Shown: one piece after another, positions 40,546 to 40,687 of the stretch | How positions within the stretch are numbered: position 1 is the first letter of the stretch | How the letters are laid out: each line of letters starts with the position of its first letter | Assembly: GCF_029533155.1 (NCBI RefSeq) | Contig: NZ_JAIZDB010000028.1 | Span: 1-40,687 of the forward strand | Direction: 5' to 3' | Origin: Psychrobacillus antarcticus | GTDB lineage: Bacteria; Bacillota; Bacilli; Bacillales_A; Planococcaceae | Length of the DNA: 40,687 nt | Made by a program: the position numbers and the translations under genes | Notes under the pieces: model-generated | Seen by the model: the letters and a program-made list of their open reading frames with translations, nothing else | Told to the model about the DNA's origin: nothing | Database searches by the model: none

Positions 40546-40687
40546 TGTCAACACAAATATGTACATTTCCGCTTGCGTAAGTATGTACAAAATTACTCGT
40601 TTTCCTTCGTTAAATGATTCTTCAATCTATAAGAATCTCCTACAATTGAAACGACGGTTGCGTGATGTAAAACTCGGTCTAATATTG
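40546..40687 (-). mobile_element. End of an IS21-family insertion sequence
   Basis: The istB end is followed by a non-coding terminus reading inward from TGTCAACACAAATATGTAC. It contains the short repeats ATGTACATTTCCGCTT and AAGTATGTAC, as is usual for the multiple terminal repeats of IS21 elements. The outer edge at about 40546 is an estimate. The rest of the element lies outside the window. Confidence 0.6.
40593..40687 (-). CDS. istB: C-terminal fragment of IS21-family ATPase IstB (cut by window edge)
   Basis: The last 30 codons and stop read LDRVLHHATVVSIVGDSYRL followed by KNHLTKENE, the characteristic IstB C-terminus. IstB is the AAA+ helper of the IstA transposase. The 5' part lies beyond the window. 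Confidence 0.8.
   Translation of the reverse strand, partial: ILDRVLHHATVVSIVGDSYRLKNHLTKENE

Overview
The window looks like a low-GC Firmicute chromosome of the order Bacillales, probably the Planococcaceae/Caryophanaceae branch (Psychrobacillus/Lysinibacillus-like). The signs are AT-rich DNA, strong GGAGG ribosome binding sites, ComK, a SlaP-type S-layer assembly protein, SLH and SbsC-type wall anchors, a Vpr-like protease and an Opp/Dpp transporter. The genus is an inference; no rRNA or tRNA gene is present.

Layout. 1-4.8 kb is accessory DNA: a partial unknown gene, a remnant of a DarG-like antitoxin, an overlapping two-gene membrane module (a nuclease-like protein plus a Gly/Ala-rich coiled-coil protein), a frameshifted gene and a truncated REP-associated tyrosine transposase (RAYT). 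5-9.1 kb holds exported proteins: an SbsC-like wall protein, an SGNH hydrolase and an SLH-NlpC/P60 cell-wall hydrolase. 9.1-9.96 kb has no gene. It is filled by four arrays of a 12-bp motif spaced exactly 21 bp apart, alternating with REP half-elements; a fifth array lies at 17.1 kb. 9.96-16.7 kb is a two-gene operon for extracellular DNA use: a double-nuclease fusion and a 5'-nucleotidase. 17.3-20.2 kb has a zinc-ribbon membrane protein, comK, a sigma-70 family factor and a broken ATLF-type metalloprotease. 20.3-30.4 kb has four minus-strand envelope genes: SbsC-like, a WGKTEL-module protein, a large Vpr-like subtilase with eight Ig-like repeats, and a zinc-ribbon membrane protein. Then come a lytic transglycosylase, SlaP, and a complete peptide ABC operon (33.3-39.7 kb) that contains a leaderless beta-lactamase-fold hydrolase. 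The window ends in an IS21-family end next to a damaged gene.

Most genes serve the cell surface: wall hydrolysis, S-layer-like proteins, secreted protease and nucleases, and uptake of the products.

The most striking signal is a dispersed repeat system. Seven near-perfect 45-bp palindromes (REPIN-like) and more than a dozen single REP-like halves share the ends GTCCCTG/CAGGGAC. All seven palindromes begin within about 13 nt of a stop codon, and six carry a T-run placed so that they should act as intrinsic terminators of minus-strand genes. A RAYT relic in the same window is the likely type of mobilising enzyme. The second unusual repeat is the 21-bp-phased array. Three genes also appear to start with CTG.
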